Shown one piece after another: positions 7,090 to 13,807 of a stretch of 19,802 nt of DNA. Made by a program: the position numbers and the translations under genes. Every line of letters begins with the position of its first letter. Positions within the stretch are counted from its first letter, which is position 1. Below the pieces are notes generated by a model that saw only the letters and a list, made by a program, of their open reading frames with translations, was not told the DNA's origin and searched no databases. Source of the stretch: Bryobacterales bacterium (GTDB lineage Bacteria; Acidobacteriota; Terriglobia; Bryobacterales; Bryobacteraceae); the NCBI GenBank assembly GCA_003132865.1, contig PKYZ01000005.1, forward strand, positions 131 through 19,932, written 5' to 3'.

Positions 7090-9162
7090 CTAAAACTTCA
7101 CCATCACGCCAAGAGAGGCTTTCGCTTCGCTGCGGCGAAGGTCGGGGAACCAAACACTGCCGAGGCCGCCTCCGCACGTAGCTTCCGCTGCCGCGAGGCT
7201 GGCGGTACCTGCCGTAGCGCCGGTGCTGCAGGTATAGTATTGCGGCGCGCCGTTGTTACCGCCCGGAGGTGTGACCCCGCCTCGCCCCGCGAAATACGGG
7301 ACATCCGAGTGCCGATATCCAACCTCCGCCCACCAGGTGATGTACTGTCTGGGCATGTACTGGAGAGTAATCGTACTGTCCCACATGTGGGCCCTTTGGC
7401 CGGGGCTTTCCGTGAAGTAAGGCGTACCCGATACAGCGTCGGCCCCGTCGATCGGCGGCAGCAGCGTCAGATAGCGGCCCCAGTTGCTCATCTCTCCGCC
7501 GCCAAGCGTAAGGCCCCACAGATCCTTGTGGAACCACATCCGGTCATAGAGCATCCACCCTACAAACGCTGACTTGTTCTTGCTGGGTGCGCCGGTGCAC
7601 TGAATTCCGCCACCGTATTGGCATCCCGCGTCCGCCGTGAGGGAGAATGCCATCTTGGAGAGACCCATGCTCTCTGGCTTGTTGTAGTACCTAACCAGGA
7701 TGCTGTCGTCCGTGTGAATGCGTTCCGTATTGGGAAGACCCAGATTATCCTGTCCGAAGCCATACTGGTTCGCGACGAGCTTAAACCATTCCTTCGGCTC
7801 CCACAGAAGCTGTCCTCCCAAACCCATATGGCCGTTGTACCTGGCGTAGGATTGCCATCCATTGATGAGCCAGGGCTCGATCTTCAGCTTGTTGGTGGGG
7901 AACCACTGAATGCGCAAGCCGTTGAAGAACCAAGGCGTATTGGAAGAGACATATGACGGTTGGTATGTCCAGTTGTCGAAATTGTAGTAACTGAACAGGC
8001 CGATGTACGAGACGAATATGCCCGCGTCCACGTTAAGCCCATGATTCACGTTGAAGTGGTAGCCGCCATAAGCCTCCGAAACGTATTTGTAGGCGCCGCG
8101 GAGGTCCCACTGGCCAACGCCGGCGCTGGCGTCGTTGCGCGGCGTCGTGGTCGCAAACAGGCCATCCATGGTCAAGATCCTGCCGCGCACGTTTTGCCAG
8201 TGGAAATCGCCGCCGACGCTGATCTGCTCAATCTGGATTTCGCCCGAGCGGAAGGACTCGGTCGCCCCGACGATGGTGTGATCGATCGGCTGGTTCGTGT
8301 CGAACATGTAGTGCGTGTCGAACCGAACTTCCGGAGTGAAGTATTTCGTATCCAGCACGGTGTCTTTGTTGCGTGAAGTGCCATTGAGCCAGGTAAAGTC
8401 GCCGTATGCGAATGGAGTGAAGTTATCCACCCCTGGGGTGGATGCGGGGGCCTGCAGGGCTTCCGGAATGGTTGGCGCAGGCGGTACCGGCGCGGCCGCT
8501 GCCGGCGGGACGGCGGCTTGCTGAGGGGTCGGCGCCGCCGCGGGGGCAGGTCCGGTCTCCGGCGCAGGTTTGGCCACGGCGACCACCGGGGCCGGAATCC
8601 GCTCGCGGCCGCTCTGCCTCTTCAGCTCCGCTTCGAGCAACTCGATGCGCGCCTTCATCGCGGCCAGCTCGGCCGCCACGGACGATTCGGACACTGGAGC
8701 CGCCGCACTCGGAGTCTTCTGCGTCGATTCCGGTATGGATGCCTCGGCCGGCTGCGCGGACGTTTCCGCCCCGCCGAGCTGAACGCTCGCGTACGTGACT
8801 TGGTTCTGCGCAATCTCGACGGTAGCCGGCAAGGCCGCGCCGATCCCTTCCGCCCGCGCGGTGAGGCGGTACTGTCCCGGCTTGAGATCGGCAATCAGGA
8901 AGTTTCCATCGCTGCCGCTCACCACGGTTCGCCTAGTCTTCTCGTCCAAGTTTTGCACGGTTACTTGAACACCGAGCAGGCTTTGGCCGTTAGGACCCTT
9001 CGCGATTCCGTGAAGAACGCCATACGTCGGGCTGCCAGCGGCCGCGGCGCTAGGCAATTCCGCCGCAATCTGGAATGCGAGGCCGGGCAACGCCACCGCG
9101 GCCAGCCCGAGCAGGCTCAGTATCGACTTCTGAAACCACTGACTACCGTTGATCGCCGTCAT
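7090..9162 (-). CDS. Outer-membrane beta-barrel protein (OmpL-like porin) with N-terminal carboxypeptidase-regulatory domain
   Basis: A 690-residue protein. The frame stays open to 9387, but the ATG at 9162 is chosen because AGGAG lies upstream at usual spacing and it places a signal peptide (about 11-34) at the N-terminus. Residues 45-128 look like a carboxypeptidase-regulatory Ig-like domain (GVQVTVQNLDEKTRRTV, then DLKPGQYRLTA). A short coiled coil (about 163-183) and a long Pro/Ala linker (about 190-245) lead to an aromatic-rich beta-barrel (about 249-690) ending in MVKF, the C-terminal Phe typical of outer-membrane proteins. The barrel resembles the putative porin-2/OmpL-like family. It probably forms a channel, but the substrate is unknown. 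It heads the four-gene minus-strand series that ends in the c-di-GMP pair. Confidence 0.85.
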   Translation of the reverse strand: MTAINGSQWFQKSILSLLGLAAVALPGLAFQIAAELPSAAAAGSPTYGVLHGIAKGPNGQSLLGVQVTVQNLDEKTRRTVVSGSDGNFLIADLKPGQYRLTARAEGIGAALPATVEIAQNQVTYASVQLGGAETSAQPAEASIPESTQKTPSAAAPVSESSVAAELAAMKARIELLEAELKRQSGRERIPAPVVAVAKPAPETGPAPAAAPTPQQAAVPPAAAAPVPPAPTIPEALQAPASTPGVDNFTPFAYGDFTWLNGTSRNKDTVLDTKYFTPEVRFDTHYMFDTNQPIDHTIVGATESFRSGEIQIEQISVGGDFHWQNVRGRILTMDGLFATTTPRNDASAGVGQWDLRGAYKYVSEAYGGYHFNVNHGLNVDAGIFVSYIGLFSYYNFDNWTYQPSYVSSNTPWFFNGLRIQWFPTNKLKIEPWLINGWQSYARYNGHMGLGGQLLWEPKEWFKLVANQYGFGQDNLGLPNTERIHTDDSILVRYYNKPESMGLSKMAFSLTADAGCQYGGGIQCTGAPSKNKSAFVGWMLYDRMWFHKDLWGLTLGGGEMSNWGRYLTLLPPIDGADAVSGTPYFTESPGQRAHMWDSTITLQYMPRQYITWWAEVGYRHSDVPYFAGRGGVTPPGGNNGAPQYYTCSTGATAGTASLAAAEATCGGGLGSVWFPDLRRSEAKASLGVMVKF

Positions 9163-9295
9163 AATGTCTAGGACTCCTGGTGCATAAATGTTGGGTGTCG
9201 ACAGGGGCCTTCTGAACCCGGCAACGGAGCGGGATTGAATCTCAGTCAGGGAGTAAGGTCTTCTGTAGACGCCAGTATGGCAAAGCAATCGCATA

Positions 9296-9316
9296 CAAGG
9301 CATAAGCAAGGCATAA
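9296..9316 (-). repeat. Two direct repeats CAAGGCATAA, 11-bp period
   Basis: CAAGGCATAA occurs exactly at 9296-9305 and again at 9307-9316, one helical turn apart. A weaker related copy, CAATCGCATA, is at 9286-9295. They lie about 135-155 bases upstream of the porin-like start. Phased direct repeats of this kind often bind a transcription factor; which one is unknown. Confidence 0.5.
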
Positions 9317-9441
9317 AGACTCGATAGAGACTGCTTATCGCCGCAATTAGATCTTTCGATGCGCCCTTGGACACGGACAGCCACCACAGTAACGCGGTGG
9401 CCCTAAGGAATGTGTGAGAGAGACGTAAGGGTTGTATTAAG

Positions 9442-9461
9442 CGCGGTGCGTGGGCGCCGCG
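9442..9461 (-). terminator. GC-rich hairpin after the carbonic-anhydrase-like gene
   Basis: The segment folds into an eight-pair stem with one G-U pair and a four-base loop, about 20 bases downstream of the stop on the minus strand. The following minus-strand sequence starts CTTAATA and has no T-run, so intrinsic termination is only possible, not shown. Confidence 0.35.
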
Positions 9462-9479
9462 AGAGTTGTCAAGGGGGCC

Positions 9480-9938
9480 TCACCCCTCCGCAAGGTCCGG
9501 GTCTGCTGTCCAAACGCCTTCGAAATCAACGTAGTAGCACGCCACGGAGACCTCCGGTAGGACTTGCCGCAGGCACGCCGCCGCGCGCCGCAACTCGTCC
9601 GCATGGTGGCGCGCCTCGGCCTGCGCATCGCCGCCGAACGCCGCCAGTCCGCCGTACGCTCCGCAGTCCGCATGCAGCATCAGCACCACGCGATCCGTGC
9701 CGTGCAGACGCATGGACTTGCGAATTTGCTCCAGCACGAACTCCCGCTCCGACTCCTGGTCCGGAGTCGCCAGGCACTTGGCACCCCCCGCAATGCGAAT
9801 AGGATCGGCCCGCGCTACGCCGATGCGCTTGAGCAGCTTGCGGAACGCCAGCTCAAAGCGGTTGTCGTAACACCAGACCACTGCCGCATCGCAATGATAC
9901 TTCTCCCGCGGAGAATCGAAGTGCAAGACTTTTCGCAT
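9480..9938 (-). CDS. Small beta-carbonic-anhydrase-like protein
   Basis: A 152-residue protein. VVWCYDNR gives the C-x-D-x-R motif (C23, D25, R27) and LMLHADCGAYGG gives H-x-x-C-G (H89, C92). These are the three zinc ligands and the Asp-Arg dyad of beta-carbonic anhydrases. The chain is shorter than the usual roughly 200 residues, and the motif context fits the small putative carbonic anhydrase family (Pro_CA_2) better than classical enzymes, so CO2 hydration is likely but unproven. ATG 9938 is chosen; ATG 9959 is an alternative, and the frame continues into the divergent cyclase gene, which cannot be real. It is transcribed away from the cyclase with 33 bases between starts. No signal peptide, so cytoplasmic. 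Confidence 0.75.
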   Translation of the reverse strand: MRKVLHFDSPREKYHCDAAVVWCYDNRFELAFRKLLKRIGVARADPIRIAGGAKCLATPDQESEREFVLEQIRKSMRLHGTDRVVLMLHADCGAYGGLAAFGGDAQAEARHHADELRRAAACLRQVLPEVSVACYYVDFEGVWTADPDLAEG

Positions 9939-9971
9939 GCTCGCCCCATCAATTAACATAACGGATATCGG

Positions 9972-10616
9972 ATGATCCCCGGACGCATCGTCGATCTCAG
10001 CCAACCGGTGGGCGCCGGTACGCCCGTCTTCCCGGGCGACGGCCCGGTGTACGTCACCTTTGTCGGCCAATCTTCCGTGAAGGTCAGCCGCATCGATCTC
10101 AGCGTGCACACCGGCACCCACATGGACGCGCCGTTTCACTTCTTCAACGACGCGGAAACCATCGACCGCATACCGCTGGATCGCTGCGTGGGACGCGCGC
10201 GGCTCATCGATCTGCGGGACATCGCCGCGGGAGCCGAGATCCGCCGCGAGCATATCGAGACGCACTGCGATGCGCCGCTCCGCGCGCATGCAGCGGTCCT
10301 GCATACGGGCTGGTCAAAACAATGGGGTGCCCCGCGCTATTTCAGCGATCATCCATGTTTGGCCGCCGATGCCGCGCAGTTTCTGGTGGACTGCGGCGTG
10401 CAACTCGTAGGTGTGGACATGCCCTCCGTCGATCGCGCGCCCTATCCTGCACACGAAATCCTGCTGCGCGCTGGCGTGCCAATCGTGGAGAACCTGACCA
10501 ACCTCGACGCCATCGGCGCCGATCTGTTTCAACTCCTCGTGCTGCCGCTCAAACTGGCCGGACGCGATGGCTCCCCCGTGCGCGCCGTCGCGATTGTGCA
10601 AAACAACGCTCACTGA
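9972..10616 (+). CDS. Cyclase-family metal-dependent hydrolase (KynB-like)
   Basis: A 214-residue cytoplasmic enzyme of the Cyclase family, which includes arylformamidase KynB. The defining motif HTGTHMDAPFHF (46-57) carries the metal ligands H50, D52 and H56. MPSVDRAPYPAHEILL (150-165) and IVENLTNL (171-178) are the matching C-terminal motifs. KynB removes formate from N-formylkynurenine in tryptophan breakdown; relatives open other cyclic amides or esters. No kynureninase or tryptophan dioxygenase gene is present here, so the substrate is open. The length equals KynB. Start and N-terminal GRIVDLSQPVGAGTPVFPGD fit the family. It lies divergent from the carbonic-anhydrase-like gene and is followed by a perfect hairpin. 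Confidence 0.85.
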   Translation: MIPGRIVDLSQPVGAGTPVFPGDGPVYVTFVGQSSVKVSRIDLSVHTGTHMDAPFHFFNDAETIDRIPLDRCVGRARLIDLRDIAAGAEIRREHIETHCDAPLRAHAAVLHTGWSKQWGAPRYFSDHPCLAADAAQFLVDCGVQLVGVDMPSVDRAPYPAHEILLRAGVPIVENLTNLDAIGADLFQLLVLPLKLAGRDGSPVRAVAIVQNNAH

Positions 10617-10620
10617 CGTG

Positions 10621-10658
10621 CGCGGCTCAACACCGAGCCGCGACCGTAAGGGAGCGGT
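10621..10658. repeat. Palindrome pair after the cyclase gene (possible terminator)
   Basis: CGCGGCTC (10621-10628) and GAGCCGCG (10635-10642) form a perfect 8-bp stem with a six-base loop. A smaller inverted repeat, ACCG/CGGT (10643-10646 and 10655-10658), follows. The block starts four bases after the cyclase stop. I recall similar text in intergenic regions of Solibacter-like genomes, so a dispersed palindromic repeat is as likely as a terminator. Confidence 0.5.
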
Positions 10659-10677
10659 TCTGGCCATGCCGCCCCAC

Positions 10678-11403
10678 CTATTCGCAAATCAGATTAATCT
10701 GGCCGATCCCGCCGTTCACACTCACGTGTATGGTGGCGTCCGTCTCTCCGGAGGGCTCGTTCACCCAGCGGTCGCCGCGCTTGGTGAGCCCGCGCGCCGA
10801 AATCTCCCCGATACCGCCGTGCGCTTCGACATCCAGCCGCGCGCGCCGCGGCAACCGGATGGTGGCTTCGCCCACGCCTCCGTGCACCCGCACATCCATA
10901 TCGCCGTGCGGATGGCCGGTTAAGTCCACCTTCATCTCGCCCGCGCCAATTTCCACATCCAGGCTGTGCAGCGCCGTATTGCCCAAGTCAAGGCGGCCCT
11001 CGCCGGCGCCCATCTTGACCCTGATATCCATGGGCACATCCTCGTTCAGCCGCAGCTCCCATTGATTCTTGTCGTTGTTCCCAATGGTATGGTGGCTGGG
11101 TTGCCGCACGGTGAGCGTGCCGCGCGAACCGCTTACGTCGTATTGCACCTCCGGCTGGCCGTCGCGGACACGATAGCGGAAGTCGGCATCCATAAGCTGC
11201 GCCGCGCCGCCGCGCATGACCAATTCACCTGCACCCATCTCGATCTGCACCTGGACGGACTTGGCGCCTTTCAAATCCACGGTCCGGGAGTCCCGCTCGA
11301 CGATGCCCGAACCGTCGGTACTGACGTAGCATGCAGGCGCCAACAGCGCTAGAGTGGCCACTCCGGCCAGCAACGCCATGGTTTGAAATTTGGCTCGGTT
11401 CAC
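10678..11403 (-). CDS. Putative lipoprotein with repeated GxGE motifs (toastrack/DUF2154- or DUF4097-like)
   Basis: A 241-residue protein. The start is GTG at 11403, supported by GGAGG six bases upstream; no ATG precedes it. A signal segment (about 8-24) ends in LLAPAC, a plausible lipobox with C25 as the lipidated residue. After a linker, a beta-rich domain carries a recurring GAGE/GVGE/GIGE/GIGQ motif at about residues 57, 132, 153, 176, 197 and 232, often about 21 residues apart. This suggests a beta-solenoid of the toastrack/LiaF type or the related DUF4097 adhesin-like fold. Family members are envelope-associated and often linked to stress sensing, but no function is assigned. It is convergent with the cyclase and divergent from the methyltransferase-like gene, with 70 bases between them. 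Confidence 0.7.
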   Translation of the reverse strand: MNRAKFQTMALLAGVATLALLAPACYVSTDGSGIVERDSRTVDLKGAKSVQVQIEMGAGELVMRGGAAQLMDADFRYRVRDGQPEVQYDVSGSRGTLTVRQPSHHTIGNNDKNQWELRLNEDVPMDIRVKMGAGEGRLDLGNTALHSLDVEIGAGEMKVDLTGHPHGDMDVRVHGGVGEATIRLPRRARLDVEAHGGIGEISARGLTKRGDRWVNEPSGETDATIHVSVNGGIGQINLICE

Positions 11404-11473
11404 AGATGTCCTCCACCCAGAATCATACGCGAACGAGAGGCCGTGTGTTCCTTATTTCGGGGAGTTCATCGTT

Positions 11474-11983
11474 ATGGTACGCTATGGCCGCTTGAGCCAG
11501 AACATCGTCAAGACTCTGATTTTCACCATCGTCGTGCCCGGCACGGTTGGCGTTTACATTCCTTACCGGCTGCGCGGACCCGGTCCGCATGCCATCTCCG
11601 CGCTCGGGTGGCTCGGGATCGCGCCTGTGGCCGTTGGCGTCGCCGTGTATCTGTGGTGTGCGTGGGATTTTGCCGCGTTCGGCGGGGGTACCCCGCTTCC
11701 CTTGGACGCGCCCAAGCGGTTGGTGGCCCGAGGCCTCTACCGGTTCGTCCGCAATCCGATGTACGTGGGCGTGCTGCTCGCGATCTTGGGTCAAGCGCTA
11801 TGGTTCGGATCGGCCGCGACCCTATGGTATGCGATGGTGGCCGCCCTGTTCTTTCACTTGTTCGTGGTTTTCTACGAGGAGCCGACGCTGCGCGGAAAAT
11901 TTGGCGAATCCTACGCGGCGTACTGCAAGACTGTTCCGCGCTGGATACCTAAACCCGCCGCAAAACTCGCGCCGGCAAAGTGA
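11474..11983 (+). CDS. Isoprenylcysteine carboxyl methyltransferase (ICMT/PEMT)-like membrane protein
   Basis: A 169-residue protein with about four membrane segments (about 13-30, 44-63, 96-113, 117-134). Between the second and third is LVARGLYRFVRNPMYVGVLL (83-102), the hallmark of the ICMT/PEMT methyltransferase fold. The C-terminal EEPTLRGKFGESYAAYCKTVPRWIP (135-159) is the other conserved block and binds S-adenosylmethionine in characterised relatives. The bacterial substrates are generally unknown and may be lipids. ATG 11474 is chosen because GGGGAG stands nine bases before it; the frame is open from 11390, but starting there would overlap the divergent lipoprotein gene. Its last 35 bases overlap the convergent tiny membrane-protein gene. 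Confidence 0.85.
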   Translation: MVRYGRLSQNIVKTLIFTIVVPGTVGVYIPYRLRGPGPHAISALGWLGIAPVAVGVAVYLWCAWDFAAFGGGTPLPLDAPKRLVARGLYRFVRNPMYVGVLLAILGQALWFGSAATLWYAMVAALFFHLFVVFYEEPTLRGKFGESYAAYCKTVPRWIPKPAAKLAPAK

Positions 11984-12140
11984 CGATCGCCCATACCAAA
12001 TCCAGCGCTCCTCCCACCGCGATGCCCACGATCCGGAAAGGCAACAGCAGCAGCCAGATCAGCGGATACAAAATCAGCGCAACCAGGGCTAACGGCCAAA
12101 AGAAGAACAGCACCACGCACCACACCAGAAACGTCAGCAC
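11949..12140 (-). CDS. Tiny hydrophobic membrane protein, unknown
   Basis: A 63-residue protein, almost wholly hydrophobic for residues 1-37 (for example VVLFFFWPLALVALILYP) with a second hydrophobic stretch at about 38-56 and a basic end, ARVLRRV. It probably crosses the inner membrane twice. The start is GTG at 12140, overlapping the STAS stop by seven bases, with a weak GGTGA a few bases upstream; translational coupling to STAS is likely. The 3' end overlaps the convergent methyltransferase-like gene by 35 bases. I do not recognise the family. The strong hydrophobic bias and the coupling argue that it is real. It might help tether or modulate the STAS pathway, but that is only proximity. 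Confidence 0.6.
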   Translation of the reverse strand: MLTFLVWCVVLFFFWPLALVALILYPLIWLLLLPFRIVGIAVGGALDLVWAIVTLPARVLRRV

Positions 12141-12484
12141 AGCACTTCACCGCGGAGTGCGGCTTCCGCGTCCTCCACATCCTGGAACAGCGGGATGATT
12201 TCGCCGATGCGGGTCATCTGCAGGACTTCGCGGATCCGCTGGTTGGCTTCCGCCAGGAACAGTTGTCCCCCGCGGCTGGCGAGGGCTTTGTGGAGTTCCA
12301 CGACAAAGGCCAAGCCCGTCGAATCCATATACGGAACAGCGCTCAAATCGACAACTGCGTTGGCGATTCCGGCTTTTTGCAGGGAATTCCGCGCAGACAC
12401 AAGTTCGGCGTCGGAGCCGGTTACGAACCGGCCCTGGAGGCGCAGCACACAAACGCCGTCATGAAATTGAACTTCCAGGCGCAT
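12134..12484 (-). CDS. STAS-domain anti-sigma-factor antagonist
   Basis: A 116-residue single-domain STAS protein. VVDLSAVPYMDSTGLAFVV (44-62) is the conserved core, and S55 in MDSTGL is the residue phosphorylated by the partner kinase/anti-sigma factor in SpoIIAA/RsbV. LRLQGRF (14-20) gives the first strands. Such proteins, when unphosphorylated, bind the anti-sigma factor and free a sigma factor. No anti-sigma kinase, phosphatase or sigma gene is in the window, so the partner is elsewhere. GGAG five bases before the ATG supports the start. A tiny membrane-protein gene overlaps its stop. It is divergent from the FAD oxidoreductase gene, with 162 bases between. Confidence 0.88.
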   Translation of the reverse strand: MRLEVQFHDGVCVLRLQGRFVTGSDAELVSARNSLQKAGIANAVVDLSAVPYMDSTGLAFVVELHKALASRGGQLFLAEANQRIREVLQMTRIGEIIPLFQDVEDAEAALRGEVLC

Positions 12485-12646
12485 ACATACTCCGGCAACT
12501 CACGCTCTGTTTGGTAGTGCATTGAACCAATCAAAACGTTTCATTTATTAGACGAACGAACGAGCCAAAAGGTTCACTGAACTTGGCAAATCCGCGGCGC
12601 GTCCCCGTGTCGCCGCGCCAGCGCCGTATGGCAAAATAGTAGCCAC
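12485..12646. promoter_or_regulatory. Divergent region between STAS and oxidoreductase genes
   Basis: 162 bases with a usable ribosome-binding site for the STAS gene on the minus strand. For the oxidoreductase I see no Shine-Dalgarno; a weak CAAAAT box (12632-12637) ten bases before the ATG would imply a very short leader. No operator-like palindrome stands out. Confidence 0.3.
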
Positions 12647-13807
12647 ATGTCCGAAACGGCAGACGTGGTCATTATCGGCGGCGGCATCGTGGGATCGAGC
12701 GTCGCCTGGCATCTCACACAGGCGGGATGCCGCAACGTGTTGGTGATCGAGCGCGAAAGCCAGCAAGGCCTGGGATCCACAGGCAAGAGCATGGGCGGCG
12801 TGCGCGCGCAATTTGCCACCGCGGTGAACATCCGCATGTCGTTGTACTCCATCCCGATCTTCGCCGCTTTCGAGGAGATTACCGGACGCCCCTCCGAATA
12901 CAAGTCCCACGGATACCTGTTCGTGGCCACCGCGCCGCAACATGTCGAATACCTGCGCCGCAACTTCGAACGCCAGGTCTCCCTGGGCTTGCAGCACGTC
13001 GAGATGCTCAGCCGCGAAGAGGTCATCCACCGGGTGCCGCAATTGCGTTCCGACGACATCCTGGGCGGCAGCTTCTGCGCCACCGACGGCTTCGTGGACC
13101 CCTACAGCGTCATGAAAGGCTTCATGGCCGCGGCCGCCGAACACGGCGCCAGGCTGTGGCGCGGCGTCCAAGTCACCGGCATCGACGTGGACGCGCGCGG
13201 CGTCGCGGGCGTCCGCACAACCAATGGCAACGTGGCGGCGCGCACCGTGTTGAACGCGGCCGGACCTTGGGCCGCCCAGGTCGCGCGCATGGCGGGTGTC
13301 GATCTCCCCATCGTGCCGCTGCGCCGCATGCTGGTGCCCACCGAACCCTTCCCCGGCTTGCCGGATCGCCTGCCGATGGTGATCGATATGTCCACCGGCT
13401 TCCATTTCCGGCCCGAAGGGCTGGGCCTGCTGATGGCCTGGAACGATCCGGAAGAGAAGCCCGGTTTCAAAACTGCTTTCGACCCGGCGTTCATCGAAAA
13501 GATTCTCACCCACGCCGTCAATCGCGTGCCTTGCTTCGAAGATCTGCAGGTGAATCCACACCGCGCCTGGGCGGGCCTCTACGCCGTCACGCCGGATCAT
13601 CACGCCATCATCGGCCCCGCTCCCGGAGTGCCCGGACTCTTCTTCGCCAATGGCTTCAGCGGCCACGGCGTCATGCATTCGCCGGCCACTGGCCGCATCA
13701 CCGCCGATCTGATTCTCCACGGTGCAAGCAGCCTGCTCGATGCCCGCGATCTGGGCCTCGAGCGCTTCGCCGAAGGCCGCATGCTGGAAGAGACCGCCGT
13801 ACTATGA
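12647..13807 (+). CDS. FAD-dependent oxidoreductase, DAO family (sarcosine oxidase beta-like)
   Basis: A 386-residue flavoprotein. The dinucleotide-binding motif [10 protein letters not shown] (11-20) and VIERE (33-37) form the N-terminal Rossmann part. [12 protein letters not shown] (202-213) is the second FAD-contact motif, and the C-terminal [18 protein letters not shown] and [18 protein letters not shown] are typical of sarcosine oxidase beta subunit and related amine dehydrogenases. The expected reaction is oxidation of an N-methyl or primary amino acid to an imine, with FADH2 passing electrons to oxygen or a carrier. No separate alpha, gamma or delta subunit genes are seen. It precedes a coding remnant and a class III aminotransferase on the same strand, and a GcvT/DmdA-like gene lies 4.5 kb on. 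The family call is strong, the substrate unknown. Confidence 0.88.
   Translation: MSETADVVIIGGGIVGSSVAWHLTQAGCRNVLVIERESQQGLGSTGKSMGGVRAQFATAVNIRMSLYSIPIFAAFEEITGRPSEYKSHGYLFVATAPQHVEYLRRNFERQVSLGLQHVEMLSREEVIHRVPQLRSDDILGGSFCATDGFVDPYSVMKGFMAAAAEHGARLWRGVQVTGIDVDARGVAGVRTTNGNVAARTVLNAAGPWAAQVARMAGVDLPIVPLRRMLVPTEPFPGLPDRLPMVIDMSTGFHFRPEGLGLLMAWNDPEEKPGFKTAFDPAFIEKILTHAVNRVPCFEDLQVNPHRAWAGLYAVTPDHHAIIGPAPGVPGLFFANGFSGHGVMHSPATGRITADLILHGASSLLDARDLGLERFAEGRMLEETAVL

Larger units (their letters stand above)
9163..9479 (-). promoter_or_regulatory. 317-base upstream region of the porin-like gene
   Basis: No gene is convincing here. On the minus strand it holds the ribosome-binding site AGGAG close to the ATG, and a pair of 10-base direct repeats about 140 bases upstream (listed separately). 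A TTGACA (minus, 9472-9467) overlaps the end of the preceding gene but has no good -10 at normal spacing. I see no tRNA-like cloverleaf and no riboswitch I recognise. Confidence 0.5.

Noticed and set aside
9163..9387. Extension of the porin-like gene to an upstream start at 9387
   Set aside because: It would put 75 non-signal residues before a signal peptide, whereas ATG 9162 has AGGAG at correct spacing directly ahead of the signal peptide.
9163..9479. tRNA or riboswitch in the longest gene-free stretch
   Set aside because: Neither strand shows a cloverleaf with a GGTTCRANTCC T-loop or a riboswitch core I can recognise.
9939..10304. Extension of the carbonic-anhydrase-like frame across the cyclase gene
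   Set aside because: The added part is antisense to the conserved cyclase motif HTGTHMDAPFHF, and the homology begins at MRKVLHFD.
11390..11473. Earlier start for the ICMT-like protein
   Set aside because: It would overlap the divergent lipoprotein start and adds 28 residues before the first membrane segment; ATG 11474 has GGGGAG upstream.
12548..13720. Long minus-strand open frame opposite the FAD oxidoreductase
   Set aside because: Antisense shadow: His/Gly/Ala-rich, no recognisable domain, while the plus strand encodes a clear DAO-family flavoprotein.
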